Notes: generated by a model not told the origin, from the letters alone. A stretch of DNA of 34,277 nucleotides from Dehalococcoidia bacterium (GCA_009841605.1 VXLM01000090.1:1-34277), one strand, 5' to 3'; positions 7,641 to 15,850 are shown, counted from the first letter of the stretch. Numbers and translations are program-made.

Positions 7641-8696
7641 TTACGCCGCCGCGCCAGCGGCCTCCCGCGACATGGCAGCGAGCAGTTCCTTGTTGATCTC
7701 CCGGGCGGCCGTAGGTCCGCGGTAGACGAACCCCGTATAGGTCTGCACTGTCGTCGCTCCCGCCAGCATCGCCGCCAGTGCGTCTCCGCCAGTGAACACA
7801 CCTCCACAGGCGTTGATCGTCATCTCGTCCCCGACCTCGGAGCGAACGTCGCGCACCATTTCGAGCATCCCTGAATAGACGGGCCGACCACTTAGCCCCC
7901 CGGAACCGACTGCCAGCCGCGCGTCCGCCGCCGGCCTCGTGTTGGCGACGGTGAAGCCGTCCACTCCCTGCGCCTTACAGACCCGTACCAGCGCCATGAG
8001 CGAGTCGCGTGATTCCGCGAATTCGTCCGTGGGCGTGTCGGGTGCCGGATACGGCGGGAGCTTCACGACCAGGGGACGATGCCGCACTTCGCTCACGGCG
8101 CCCAGCATTTCCCCGAGCGCGTCAGGCTCATGGAACAGACGCAGCCCCGCCGTGTTTGGCGAACTGATGTTGACCTCCATCACGTCCGCCAGGGCTTCCA
8201 GCCTACGATGGCACCGGACGATTTCGTCCGTGGTCACACCGGAGATGCTGACCACGACCGGTACCCTGCCCCGGGACGAGCGATAGACCTCGAGCCGCCG
8301 CGCTGCGGGTACAAGCCCCTTGCTCGGAAAGCCCATCGCGTTGATGAGGGAGGATTCTCGGGCATTGCGAAACAGCCTCGGCTTGGGGTTGCCGGGTCTC
8401 GGATGCGCGGTCACGGTCCCGACGGTGAGATAGCCGAATCCCAACGACGCCAGCGACGGAATCATCTCGCAGTCCTTGTCGAATCCCGCCGCAAGCCCAA
8501 TGGGGTTCGACAGCGGAACCCCGCACATTGACGTTTCGAGTCTCCGGTCTCGGACCTGGAATCCCGGGCGCAGCGCTTTCCAAACGAAAGGTCGCCGCAG
8601 GGCCTTCTCCGCGACCTTCTGGGCCGTCTCCGCCGGGAGCGAGAAAAGAACAGGGCGGACGAGGTGCGCGTACGCGTCGGCGTTGAGAATGAGCAC
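7641..8696 (-). CDS. pyrD: Dihydroorotate dehydrogenase, class 2 (quinone-dependent)
   Basis: Oxidises dihydroorotate to orotate in pyrimidine synthesis, passing electrons to the quinone pool at the membrane. The 351-residue protein has the N-terminal helical extension characteristic of class 2 (AYAHLVRPVLFSLPAETAQK), the substrate loop NPIGLAAGFDKD at 64-75, and TVGTVTAHPRPGNPKPRLFR. NISSPNT (176-182) contains the catalytic serine of class 2 enzymes. A C-terminal FMN-phosphate site includes GGVFTGGDA and TYTGFVYRGP. Length matches the family (about 340). The start is GTG at 8696 with AGGAA seven bases upstream, behind an extended -10 promoter at 8732-8740. No other pyr gene is in the window. 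It is transcribed away from an unknown gene at 8814. Confidence 0.96.
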   Translation of the reverse strand: MLILNADAYAHLVRPVLFSLPAETAQKVAEKALRRPFVWKALRPGFQVRDRRLETSMCGVPLSNPIGLAAGFDKDCEMIPSLASLGFGYLTVGTVTAHPRPGNPKPRLFRNARESSLINAMGFPSKGLVPAARRLEVYRSSRGRVPVVVSISGVTTDEIVRCHRRLEALADVMEVNISSPNTAGLRLFHEPDALGEMLGAVSEVRHRPLVVKLPPYPAPDTPTDEFAESRDSLMALVRVCKAQGVDGFTVANTRPAADARLAVGSGGLSGRPVYSGMLEMVRDVRSEVGDEMTINACGGVFTGGDALAAMLAGATTVQTYTGFVYRGPTAAREINKELLAAMSREAAGAAA

Positions 8697-8731
8697 GTCT
8701 GATTCCTCGTCAGTTGATCGCCTGCAAGTCG

Positions 8732-8740
8732 ATTATACCA
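8732..8740 (-). promoter_or_regulatory. Extended -10 promoter of pyrD
   Basis: Read on the minus strand the sequence is TGGTATAAT: a perfect TATAAT (8737 to 8732) with the upstream TG of an extended -10. No good -35 is present at 16-18 bases, as expected for extended -10 promoters. The start codon lies about 35 bases downstream. Confidence 0.6.
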
Positions 8741-8768
8741 GTGAGGGCATTTTCCAGGCCCGACACGC

Positions 8769-8798
8769 CTTACACGCATCCCCCCATTAGCATATAAT
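8769..8798 (+). promoter_or_regulatory. Promoter of the 8814 gene, giving a near-leaderless mRNA
   Basis: CTTACA (8769-8774), an 18-base spacer and a perfect TATAAT (8793-8798). Transcription should begin near 8805, only about nine bases before the ATG at 8814. No Shine-Dalgarno can be seen, which fits a very short leader. The element is back to back with the pyrD promoter. Confidence 0.55.
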
Positions 8799-8813
8799 CG
8801 CGGGACTGGGACT

Positions 8814-9593
8814 ATGAGCGTTGAATATCACAGAGGCGAGTGGGCGAGGCCGAAGGGTCACGCCTTCATCTACATGCGGAACTCCCTCGACCATAATGAG
8901 GTCTGGGCGACTTACGTGGTCGTCCTGCCGATCACCGTCGATCTCTCGAAGTATGTTCCCCCCTTCCTGATGAACCAGATTGGGGAGATGGACGAGAAGG
9001 ACCTGTCCGCCTTCGCGTTTCCGCCCGCGCCGGAGCAGGTCTCCGGCTACGACGCCATTGAACGCATGGCGGAGATGCGGGACGACGATATTCTATTCAT
9101 CGGAACCCAAAATCCGTCCGATGTCGCGGGCGCATTGGGCCGCGTGAGCGAGGCGGTGCAATCGTACTCCGAGCAGTACGCACAGATCACCGGTTCGTCA
9201 ACCGAAGGCGGCGAAGCTCCGATTATCGAACAAGAAGAGGAAGCCGAAGGCCTTGCGGTCAGTGACGTAATCTACGGCCTGATGAGCGACAGCGACAAGC
9301 TCAGCGAGCTGAGCAAGCTGATCGGCCGGCTTCGCTTCGCCGTGGACGGCTCGGACGACAGGCTCATAACGGAGACCGAGTCCGAGATCACCCTCGTTGC
9401 CAATCACCTCCCCCAGTCGCACAACATCCCTCAACTCGTCGAGGCTGTAAAGTCCAATGACAGCCGCTCGGCAGAGCTTGCGGACGTATACCTCCAGAGG
9501 AGCTACCACCTCGTGCACGAGGACTACGCCAAGCTGACTGCAATCGAGGGGCGCATCAAGGAGCTAGAGGGCGGTTCTGTCAAGGACGAGTAG
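8814..9593 (+). CDS. Uncharacterised 259-residue protein
   Basis: I do not recognise this family. The protein is soluble and acidic with no signal peptide or membrane segment. The N-terminal ~110 residues look like a mixed alpha/beta domain, with a hydrophobic strand WATYVVVLPITVDLSKYV and a conserved-looking RGEWARPKGHAF start. A glutamate-rich linker follows (IIEQEEEAEG, about residues 142-151). The C-terminal half is helical and rich in Ser/Asp/Glu/Leu, with a possible coiled coil near the end (YAKLTAIEGRIKELEGG). Coding use resembles the neighbours (G/C-rich third positions). It stands alone between divergent pyrD and a convergent small ORF, with its own promoter and almost no leader. That it is a real gene is well supported; function is unknown. 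Confidence 0.75.
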   Translation: MSVEYHRGEWARPKGHAFIYMRNSLDHNEVWATYVVVLPITVDLSKYVPPFLMNQIGEMDEKDLSAFAFPPAPEQVSGYDAIERMAEMRDDDILFIGTQNPSDVAGALGRVSEAVQSYSEQYAQITGSSTEGGEAPIIEQEEEAEGLAVSDVIYGLMSDSDKLSELSKLIGRLRFAVDGSDDRLITETESEITLVANHLPQSHNIPQLVEAVKSNDSRSAELADVYLQRSYHLVHEDYAKLTAIEGRIKELEGGSVKDE

Positions 9594-9623
9594 ACGAATT
9601 AAGCCGTCGCATCGCACAAGCCC

Positions 9624-9941
9624 CTAGCTCATGTGGTGGTAGCCGCCGCCCTCACCTTCGAACTCGCGGGCGCGGAACGCTCCGAGGTCGCGGCCCTGAT
9701 GAACATGGACGATAACATCCTGCCTGCTGCTGGCGACCGGCCCGATGAGGTCGGCGTCCACGGTGTCTATCAGGTCCTGGATGTCGTCGCTGGACAGCGC
9801 GTCGGAGGCGTTGAGCGTCGAGTGGACCATCCCATCGGCGAAGTGGATGTCGACCCTTCCGACGGCGTCCTCATCGCGCAGAATGGTATAGCACTCGGAG
9901 TACGGCGTACGACACTCCCTCTCGAACTCGAATCTGCTCAT
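9624..9941 (-). CDS. Uncharacterised 105-residue protein
   Basis: Unknown small acidic protein. It contains two regions resembling beta strands (VGRVDIHFADGMVHSTL and DVIVHVHQGRD) around an acidic helix (SSDDIQDLIDTVDADL), and ends with a Gly/His-rich tail. ATG at 9941 is preferred because GAGGTGA lies five bases upstream. A GTG three codons earlier (9950) is in frame but overlaps that site. There is no signal peptide. An opposite frame (9633-10028, 131 residues) overlaps it fully, but it lacks a ribosome-binding site and has the composition of an antisense shadow. The gene follows proA on the same strand, 36 bases from its stop, so it may be the last gene of the proBA transcript. Confidence 0.6.
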   Translation of the reverse strand: MSRFEFERECRTPYSECYTILRDEDAVGRVDIHFADGMVHSTLNASDALSSDDIQDLIDTVDADLIGPVASSRQDVIVHVHQGRDLGAFRAREFEGEGGGYHHMS

Positions 9942-9977
9942 GGGACTCACCTCACGTGTTCAGGGAGTGTTTCGCGG

Positions 9978-11249
9978 CTAGTTGCGGACCTGCCCGGAGC
10001 CGACTACCGTCCATTTATACGACGTTAGCTCTTTTAGACCGATAGGGCCGCGGGCGTGCATCTTGTTCGTGCTGATGGCGACCTCAGCTCCTAGACCAAG
10101 CTGACCACCGTCGTTGAACCGCGAGCTTGCGTTGACCAGAACGACGCCCGAATCGACCTCGTTCAGAAAACGCTGAGATGAAGAGTCGTCCTCTGTGACG
10201 ATCACGTCGGTGTGCCCGGAACCGTACAGTTCAATGTGGTCGAGCGCCTCATCGAGGGAGTCGACCACCTTAATTGCCGCCGTCAGAGCCAGAAACTCCG
10301 TGCCCCAGTCGTCGTCCGTAGCGGACGCGACGGTAACTCCGTTCGAGTTGCCGATGATACTCCGGGCACGTCTGTCGCACCGAAGCTCCACGCCGGAATC
10401 ACCCAGCCTGCCGGCCACCTTGGGCAAGAACTCCGAGGCGATGCCCGAATGTACTATGAGCGTGTCCAGCGCGTTGCAGACATATGGCGACGACGTTTTG
10501 GCGTTGAACGCGATATCGACTGCCATGTCCACATCCGCCGTCTTGTCGACGAACGTGTGGCACACGCCGATTCCGCCGGTTATGGCGGGCATCTGCGCCT
10601 CGCGGCCCACTCGCCGCACGAGCTCGGCGCTGCCGCGGGGCACGATGAGGTCGATGAACTCGGTCATTCCCAACATCTCACCCACGAGCGCGCGGTCGGT
10701 CGATTCCACGAACTGCACCGCATCGTCGGCGATTCCGGCTTCCGCAATCGCGTCCCGCGTGATCTGTGCAAGCACGCCGTTGGAACGAATGGCCTCCTTG
10801 CCTCCACGCAGAATCACCGCGTTACCGGACTTAAGGCAGAGCGACGAGATGTCGATGGTAACGTTCGGGCGACTCTCATAAATGACGCCGATGACGCCGA
10901 GAGGGACCCTGCGCTTCGCCACCTCTAGGCCGTTCGCAAGCGTAGTCTCGTCGAAGGACTCCTCGGTCGGATCGGCAAGCTCCGCGACCTTTCGCACGTC
11001 GCCTGCCATGCCTTCCAGCTTGTTCCCATCTAGCGCGAGGCGGCCCAGAAGCTGGTCGCTCAGCCCGTCACGACGACCTGCATCAATATCCTGCGAGTTG
11101 GCCGCAAGTATCTCATCCATACGCTCAACGAGCGAGTTGGCTACACCTTGCAAGGCCCCGTTCTTGACAGATGCGGACGTCTTGGCAAGAGCGCGGGAAG
11201 CCGCACGCGCGCGCCGTCCCATGTGTTGAAGATCGGTCTTGCCGTCCAC
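9978..11249 (-). CDS. proA: Glutamate-5-semialdehyde dehydrogenase (gamma-glutamyl phosphate reductase)
   Basis: The second step of proline synthesis: NADPH-dependent reduction of gamma-glutamyl phosphate to glutamate semialdehyde. The 423-residue protein has the ALDH-superfamily fold, with RRVPLGVIGVIYESRPNVT (residues 113-131), LKSGNAVILRGGKEA and the catalytic cysteine in SSPYVCNA (Cys258). The C-terminal part has FNDGGQLGLGAEVAIST and HARGPIGL, both diagnostic of ProA. The start is GTG at 11249, with GGAGGG about eight bases upstream; an ATG at codon 10 is a less likely start. It lies 26 bases downstream of proB on the same strand, so the two should be co-transcribed. In known systems ProB and ProA act together to channel the labile phosphate. 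Confidence 0.96.
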   Translation of the reverse strand: MDGKTDLQHMGRRARAASRALAKTSASVKNGALQGVANSLVERMDEILAANSQDIDAGRRDGLSDQLLGRLALDGNKLEGMAGDVRKVAELADPTEESFDETTLANGLEVAKRRVPLGVIGVIYESRPNVTIDISSLCLKSGNAVILRGGKEAIRSNGVLAQITRDAIAEAGIADDAVQFVESTDRALVGEMLGMTEFIDLIVPRGSAELVRRVGREAQMPAITGGIGVCHTFVDKTADVDMAVDIAFNAKTSSPYVCNALDTLIVHSGIASEFLPKVAGRLGDSGVELRCDRRARSIIGNSNGVTVASATDDDWGTEFLALTAAIKVVDSLDEALDHIELYGSGHTDVIVTEDDSSSQRFLNEVDSGVVLVNASSRFNDGGQLGLGAEVAISTNKMHARGPIGLKELTSYKWTVVGSGQVRN

Positions 11250-11275
11250 GTTGTCCCCCTCCGCCGGCAGGTTCC

Positions 11276-12415
11276 CTATAACCTTATCATGTCTCGTCTG
11301 TGAACGACCTCGTCGCCATAGCGGTCGCCAAGTATCTCGGCTACGCGGTTGGAGCGAACGCCCTTGATCCGGTCCAACTCCGTCGAGCTGTAGTTGGCTA
11401 TGCCAACGGCCACCTGGATGCCCCGACCGTTCCGTATCTGCACGGCCTCACCACGCTCGAAAGTGCCCTCGACGGACGTGACCCCAACCGGCAGGAGACT
11501 GCGGTCCCTCTGTAGGAGAACGTCCGCAGCTCCGTCGTCGACGACCACCCACCCGGACTTCGACACGTGCCTCTTGAGCCAGTTCTTCCGGCTTTCCTTC
11601 GCCTTCTGACTCGCCGGGCAGAACGTGCCAACCCGTTCACCTTGCACCAAACGGTTCACGATGTCCGGTTCCTCACCGTTGGCAATGAACACATCCACGC
11701 CGCCCTCGGTGGCGAACTTGGCGGCCTCGAACTTGGTCGCCATTCCGCCGCGCCCTTTCTGATCGCGCGGAGCGCCGGCTCGGGCGCGCATCCTCCTATC
11801 GAACCGGGAGATTGTCGGGATTATTTCCGCCTCCGGGTCTACGGTCGGATCGGAGGTGTACAGACCGTTGACCGTTCCGAGCAGAATCAGGAGTTCGGCG
11901 TCCATGGCCCTTGCAACACGGGCGGCGAGGTTGTCGTTGTCACCGAAGCCCGCGCCCGCAAGCTCATCGACAGCCACGACATCGTTCTCGTTGACGATGG
12001 GGACAACGCCCAGATCGAGAAGCGACGCAAGGGTGTTGCGGACATTCAGGTCACGCAGTTTTTGTCCTCTCGTGCGCCGCTCACCCACGTCGTTGAGCGT
12101 TAGGAGCACCTGCGCCACGGTGATGGCTGACTCATTGAAGAGGTCCTGGTAGATGTGCATCAGGTGACTTTGACCGACGGCGGCGAGCGCCTGACGGAAC
12201 TGCACGCTCGTGTCCTCGGTAGCGGCAACGGCACCACGTCCCGCAGCAACCGCGCCGGAGGAAACGAGGATGAGGCGCGCGCCATCACGGTGGAGCCTCG
12301 CCATCTGATCGACGAGCCCCGCCATGACCTCGTAGTTGGGGTTGCCGGTGTCGTTGGTAAGAAGCGCAGTTCCCGCCTTTACGACGATTCGACGATAGGA
12401 CGCTTGCTGCTGCAT
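11276..12415 (-). CDS. proB: Glutamate 5-kinase with PUA domain
   Basis: Phosphorylates glutamate to gamma-glutamyl phosphate, the first and usually proline-inhibited step of proline synthesis. The 379-residue protein has an amino acid kinase domain: RIVVKAGTALLT at 9-20, LVSSGAVAAGRG, VPIVNENDVVAV, FGDNDNLAARVA and GRGGMATKFEAA. A C-terminal PUA domain follows (about residues 283-370). Length matches the PUA-containing form (E. coli 367). The ATG at 12415 has no Shine-Dalgarno; the bases before it are pyrimidine-rich (TCTCCTCCT). A TTGACA/TAGCAT promoter lies about 60-85 bases upstream. The frame stays open upstream without another plausible start. Confidence 0.96.
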   Translation of the reverse strand: MQQQASYRRIVVKAGTALLTNDTGNPNYEVMAGLVDQMARLHRDGARLILVSSGAVAAGRGAVAATEDTSVQFRQALAAVGQSHLMHIYQDLFNESAITVAQVLLTLNDVGERRTRGQKLRDLNVRNTLASLLDLGVVPIVNENDVVAVDELAGAGFGDNDNLAARVARAMDAELLILLGTVNGLYTSDPTVDPEAEIIPTISRFDRRMRARAGAPRDQKGRGGMATKFEAAKFATEGGVDVFIANGEEPDIVNRLVQGERVGTFCPASQKAKESRKNWLKRHVSKSGWVVVDDGAADVLLQRDRSLLPVGVTSVEGTFERGEAVQIRNGRGIQVAVGIANYSSTELDRIKGVRSNRVAEILGDRYGDEVVHRRDMIRL

Positions 12416-12474
12416 AGGAGGAGAATCACGCTCCGCGTTGAATGCCGGGCGTTTGCGCGTTTAGCTACGAATCT

Positions 12475-12502
12475 ATGCTAACAGTCACCGTTCATGTGTC
12501 AA
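12475..12502 (-). promoter_or_regulatory. Promoter of proBA
   Basis: On the minus strand: TTGACA (12502 to 12497), a 16-base spacer and TAGCAT (12480 to 12475), with TG just upstream giving an extended -10 form (TGTTAGCAT). The leader to the proB ATG would be about 50 bases. The same -10 hexamer recurs at 32252-32257. Confidence 0.55.
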
Positions 12503-12599
12503 GCAATTCGTATCTATGGTTTCCATCGCTTCTGAAACTTGGCGGCTCTCAGGAGGTTTTTCCTTCGATGCACATGCCAAGAAGGCCTTGCACCAAGCA

Positions 12600-12627
12600 T
12601 TGTCCGTCAACCCTGTCGTGATATAGT
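12600..12627 (+). promoter_or_regulatory. Putative promoter of the flippase/oxidoreductase pair
   Basis: TTGTCC (12600-12605), a 16-base spacer and TATAGT (12622-12627). The GTG start at 12660 is about 25 bases after the predicted transcription start. The ribosome-binding site there is weak (AGAG). Confidence 0.4.
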
Positions 12628-12659
12628 AGACCGAGAGCCGACTGCTATGGACTAGAGAA

Positions 12660-13724
12660 GTGAACGGCGGCAAGAGGGTCTGGATCGGGCTTTTGCTCAG
12701 CGCCATTTTCGTGGCGCTTTTTTTCGTCACCGTCGATTTCCGAAGGCTCTTGGATGCCCTCATGGGCGCGAACTACGTCTACGTCATTCCAGGCATCGGC
12801 CTGTATATCATCGGCGTGTGGTTTCGCACACTGCGATGGCGGCGACTGCTCCACCACATACGACCGATCCCCACCACTCGGCTCTTTCCCGTCGTCGTCG
12901 TCGGATACATGGCGAACAACCTCCTTCCACTCCGGCTGGGCGAGCTCGTGCGCAGCTACTACGTCGGCGACCGAGAGCAGGTCAGCAAAGCGGCAGCGCT
13001 CGTAACCATCTTCATCGAGCGTCTCCTAGACGCCCTCATGCTGCTGCTCTTCATCCTGGTGATCGCCATATTCGTGCCGCTTATCGGCTTGGCGGAGGGC
13101 TTCGAGGAGCGCTTCAGCCTGCCGTGGCCGCTGCTCGCCGGAGCCATCAGCATTCCCTTCATCGGCGCCTTCGGTCTCCTGGTCGTGGTGGCCTACACTC
13201 CGGCAAAGGTAAGGGCGTTAATCTCGCTAGTACTGCGCCTCATGCCCACGGCCATTGAAAGCCGACTGATGCACATCGTGGATATGTTCCTGGAAGGACT
13301 GGAGTCTCTCAAGAGCCCTTTGACTATTCTCGCCGTCTTCATACTCTCGGCCCCGGTGTGGCTCTTCGAAGCGGGCCTGTTCCTCTTCGTTGGGTACTCC
13401 TTCGGGTTCCACGAAATATACGACAACCTGCCGGAACTCATCGTCGTGATGATTCTGGTGACCGCTATAGCAAACATCGGCGCTTCCATCCCCGCGGGAC
13501 CGGGCGGTATCGGCCTGTTCGAAATCATAGCGCGTGAGACGTTGGTACTCCTTCCTCTCGCCACGATGGACCGGGCAGTCGCAGGAGCGTACGTCGCCGT
13601 TGTCCATGCCTGCCTGCTTATCCCGATGATCGTGCTCGGCCAGTTCTTCCTGTGGACGCAGCACGTTTCGCTCCGCAGCCTCACGAGGCTCGGCCAAGAC
13701 AAGGACCGGGAGCCGGACGAATGA
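12660..13724 (+). CDS. Flippase-like integral membrane protein (LPG synthase TM family)
   Basis: A 354-residue polytopic membrane protein with about eight transmembrane helices. It matches the lysylphosphatidylglycerol-synthase transmembrane/AglD family (UPF0104, PF03706). Family traits visible are the motif after helix 2 (WFRTLRWRRLLHHIRP), GYMANNLLPLRLGELVRSYYV at about residues 81-101, an ERLLDALMLL helix, and a C-terminal PAGPGGIGLFEIIARE segment. Such proteins are associated with moving or modifying lipid-linked substrates; the biochemical role of stand-alone members is mostly unproven. It starts with GTG at 12660. The stop overlaps the next gene by four bases (ATGA at 13721-13724), so it is translationally coupled to an FAD-dependent oxidoreductase. 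Confidence 0.82.
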   Translation: MNGGKRVWIGLLLSAIFVALFFVTVDFRRLLDALMGANYVYVIPGIGLYIIGVWFRTLRWRRLLHHIRPIPTTRLFPVVVVGYMANNLLPLRLGELVRSYYVGDREQVSKAAALVTIFIERLLDALMLLLFILVIAIFVPLIGLAEGFEERFSLPWPLLAGAISIPFIGAFGLLVVVAYTPAKVRALISLVLRLMPTAIESRLMHIVDMFLEGLESLKSPLTILAVFILSAPVWLFEAGLFLFVGYSFGFHEIYDNLPELIVVMILVTAIANIGASIPAGPGGIGLFEIIARETLVLLPLATMDRAVAGAYVAVVHACLLIPMIVLGQFFLWTQHVSLRSLTRLGQDKDREPDE

Positions 13725-15046
13725 GAGTCGGAATCATCGGCGCCGGAGCGACCGGGCTGACGGCGGCATACGAGTTGACCAAGCACGGTCATGAGGTTGT
13801 GGTCTACGAGCGCGCGTCATTTCTGGGGGGACAGGCGTCCACGTTCGACGTTGGCGGCGCTCCACTGGAACGCGGCTACCACCACCTCTTCACCGGCGAC
13901 ACCGACATTCTCGATCTCATCGACGAGATCGGACTCGGCGACCGGATGCGGTGGTATGGGTCAAAGGTGGGCACGCTTTACGACGGGAAGATCTATAACT
14001 TCGTCACTCCGATTGACCTGCTGAAATTCAAGCCGCTCAGCCTGTTCAACAGGTTTCGTCTCGGCATCTCCACCCTGCTCCTGCGGCGGATGAAGGACTG
14101 GCGCCACCTCGAAGACGTTCCCGCGGCCGACTGGCTTCGACAACACGCGGGCGATCAGGCCTACGATGTGTTCTGGGGGCCTATGCTCCGCGGCAAGTTC
14201 GGCGAGGAATTCTACGGCGAGATCGGGATGCCGTGGATATGGGGCAAGATCAACACCCGCTTCGCCTCACGCGGCAAGAGCATGTCCCGCGAGATGCTCG
14301 GCTACCCCATCGGCAGTTTCGGCGAGGTGTTCGACGTCCTAGGCGAACGAGTGCGTGAACGGGGCGGCGAAGTCCACCTCAACACCGAGGTATCAGCTAT
14401 CGGGACAAAGTCGGGCGGGCTCACCGGCCTCCAAGTGGACATCCTCGAACGCGGGGAGTCGACCTTCGTCCCGTTTGACGCGGTGATATCCACAACGCAG
14501 TGTCACATCTTCGCGCGACTTCTCCCCGACCTGCCGAGCGACTACGTGGCGAAGTTGAAGAACACCAACTACCTCTCTGCCCTTCTCCTGATCCTCGTGC
14601 TCGATCGGCCGCTCTCCCACATCTACTGGCTGAACGTGGCCGACCGTTCGGTTCCATTCGTCGGAGTAATAGAGCAGACCAATATGGTCGAGCCTGAACG
14701 CTACGGCGGCAGACACATCGTCTACCTGTCCAACTACCTCTCGCGCAAGGACCGACTCTACAACCTCAGCCACCAAGAGCTGCTCGACGAGTACGCGCCG
14801 CACCTCCGAAAGATCAACCCGGACTTCGACCGGTCATGGATAGTGGAAAGCCACCGTCAGCATGTGGACGCCGCCCAGCCCATCATCGGCACCGGCTACT
14901 CAGACAAGATGCCAGCTCACCGCACACCGATCAAGGGCGTCTACCTCGCCAACACGGCACAGGTCTACCCGGAAGACCGGGGAACGAACTACAGCGTACG
15001 CATGGGCGCGATGATCGCCGAAACGCTGATGAAGGACTATGAGTAA
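13721..15046 (+). CDS. FAD-dependent oxidoreductase (protoporphyrinogen oxidase/amine oxidase-like)
   Basis: A 441-residue flavoprotein. The N-terminal dinucleotide-binding motif is VGIIGAGATGLTAAYEL (residues 3-19), followed by the acidic ribose-binding residue in VVVYER and the second FAD contact FLGGQAS. The C-terminal FAD motif includes GVYLANTAQVYPEDRGTNYS. The central region (RYYH-like GYHHLF, FWGPMLRGKFG, MPWIWGKI) resembles the superfamily of protoporphyrinogen oxidases, carotenoid/squalene desaturases and UDP-galactopyranose mutases, but it is not clearly any of them. ATG at 13721 is chosen because it makes an ATGA junction with the flippase-like gene and places the GxGxxG motif at the N-terminus. 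An upstream ATG at 13652 would overlap the flippase by 72 bases. Pairing with a flippase suggests a substrate on a lipid carrier, which is inference. Confidence 0.82.
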   Translation: MRVGIIGAGATGLTAAYELTKHGHEVVVYERASFLGGQASTFDVGGAPLERGYHHLFTGDTDILDLIDEIGLGDRMRWYGSKVGTLYDGKIYNFVTPIDLLKFKPLSLFNRFRLGISTLLLRRMKDWRHLEDVPAADWLRQHAGDQAYDVFWGPMLRGKFGEEFYGEIGMPWIWGKINTRFASRGKSMSREMLGYPIGSFGEVFDVLGERVRERGGEVHLNTEVSAIGTKSGGLTGLQVDILERGESTFVPFDAVISTTQCHIFARLLPDLPSDYVAKLKNTNYLSALLLILVLDRPLSHIYWLNVADRSVPFVGVIEQTNMVEPERYGGRHIVYLSNYLSRKDRLYNLSHQELLDEYAPHLRKINPDFDRSWIVESHRQHVDAAQPIIGTGYSDKMPAHRTPIKGVYLANTAQVYPEDRGTNYSVRMGAMIAETLMKDYE

Positions 15047-15047
15047 A

Positions 15048-15077
15048 TTGACACGAATTTCGGGCGGTGAGTATAAT
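15048..15077 (+). promoter_or_regulatory. Perfect-consensus sigma-70 promoter of rpmH
   Basis: TTGACA (15048-15053), an 18-base spacer and TATAAT (15072-15077). Both hexamers match the consensus fully. The -35 begins two bases after the stop of the FAD-oxidoreductase gene and the rpmH ATG (15097) is 19 bases after the -10. It should strongly drive rpmH and the genes behind it. Confidence 0.85.
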
Positions 15078-15096
15078 CAATGATTGGTAACGAACT

Positions 15097-15231
15097 ATGA
15101 AACGAACATATCAACCAAAGAAACGCCGCCGGATGCGAGTTCACGGTTTCCGTTCTCGTATGCGGAGCAAGAGCGGCCGGAAGGTACTCAAGCGTCGGAT
15201 GTTCAAGGGACGCACGCGTCTCACCGTATAG
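15097..15231 (+). CDS. rpmH: 50S ribosomal protein L34
   Basis: A 44-residue, very basic protein of the large ribosomal subunit. It begins [18 protein letters not shown] and continues with [17 protein letters not shown], which are the invariant features of L34. The C-terminus (GRTRLTV) has the usual length. It lies directly behind a perfect promoter and nine bases before rnpA, the order found in most bacteria near the origin or in the rpmH-rnpA-yidC-jag locus. No dnaA or parAB is nearby in this window, so it gives no evidence on where the origin is. Confidence 0.97.
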   Translation: MKRTYQPKKRRRMRVHGFRSRMRSKSGRKVLKRRMFKGRTRLTV

Positions 15232-15240
15232 CCGTGCAGA

Positions 15241-15645
15241 ATGCAACGGGAAAGCCGGTTGCGCAAGACGGCGGACTTTGCGGCAGTATGGTCCGAGGGC
15301 CGGTCGCGAGTCGATAGGCTTTTCGTTGTGAGGGTCAGACCCAACGGCTTGGGAGTGACCCGGTTCGGCTTTTCGGTAAGCAAGCGCATTGGGAACGCCG
15401 TCGCACGCAATCGCGTGAAACGTCGGCTTCGCGAAGCGGCCCGGTCAGCATCGCTGGAGGCAGGATTCGATATCGTGATTGTCGCCCGCAACGGGGCCGC
15501 CGAGGCCGATTTCGCTAAAGTCGAACATTCAATTCACAAACTGCTCAGGCGCGCCCGTGTATTACGCCAAATGGAAAACGGCGCGACGCCGAGCAGTGTC
15601 ACTGAAGTAGGCGAGCACGAGATCAACGGGGGTGGCGATGCGTAA
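15241..15645 (+). CDS. rnpA: Ribonuclease P protein component
   Basis: The protein cofactor of RNase P, which helps the catalytic RNA bind and cleave the 5' leader of pre-tRNA. At 134 residues it is slightly longer than typical (about 115-120). The family signature is at 53-67, [15 protein letters not shown], containing the RNR motif; upstream are [12 protein letters not shown] and the central strand [10 protein letters not shown]. The extra length is a C-terminal tail after residue 110 ([15 protein letters not shown]...) that looks disordered. ATG at 15241 is nine bases after the rpmH stop. Its 3' end overlaps the yidD start by eight bases, so the genes are coupled. The gene for the RNase P RNA is not in this window. 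Confidence 0.95.
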   Translation: MQRESRLRKTADFAAVWSEGRSRVDRLFVVRVRPNGLGVTRFGFSVSKRIGNAVARNRVKRRLREAARSASLEAGFDIVIVARNGAAEADFAKVEHSIHKLLRRARVLRQMENGATPSSVTEVGEHEINGGGDA

Positions 15646-15850
15646 GGCGGCGTTGGGAGCGATAACGCTGTACCAGTTGACGCTGTCTCCTGTACTCTTT
15701 CGAGGGGTGTGCCGTTTCCACCCGTCGTGCTCGCAGTATACCTATGAGGCAATCCAACAGTACGGCGTGCCCAAGGGCGTCTGGCTCGGCATCAAACGGC
15801 TCAGCAGGTGCCAGCCTTTTGGCTCCGGTGGGTACGATCCCGTCCCATGA
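15638..15850 (+). CDS. yidD: Membrane protein insertion efficiency factor YidD
   Basis: A 70-residue small protein that aids YidC-dependent insertion at the cytoplasmic membrane. It has an N-terminal amphipathic stretch ([17 protein letters not shown]) and the family core [15 protein letters not shown] with its paired cysteines. The C-terminal [20 protein letters not shown] is diagnostic. ATG at 15638 is preferred: GGGGGTG lies just before it and the protein then starts like other YidD proteins. A GTG two codons earlier (15632) is possible. The start overlaps rnpA by eight bases, and the stop overlaps a short ORF by an ATGA junction (15847-15850). Confidence 0.95.
   Translation: MRKAALGAITLYQLTLSPVLFRGVCRFHPSCSQYTYEAIQQYGVPKGVWLGIKRLSRCQPFGSGGYDPVP

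Noticed and set aside
9633-10028. 131-residue plus-strand frame opposite the 105-aa gene
   Set aside because: It runs on into the end of proA and has no start signal, while the minus-strand ORF has GAGGTGA at the right distance. Some doubt remains about both.
12485-12763. 92-residue minus-strand frame upstream of the flippase gene
   Set aside because: It overlaps the proBA promoter and the flippase start; composition is that of a random frame.
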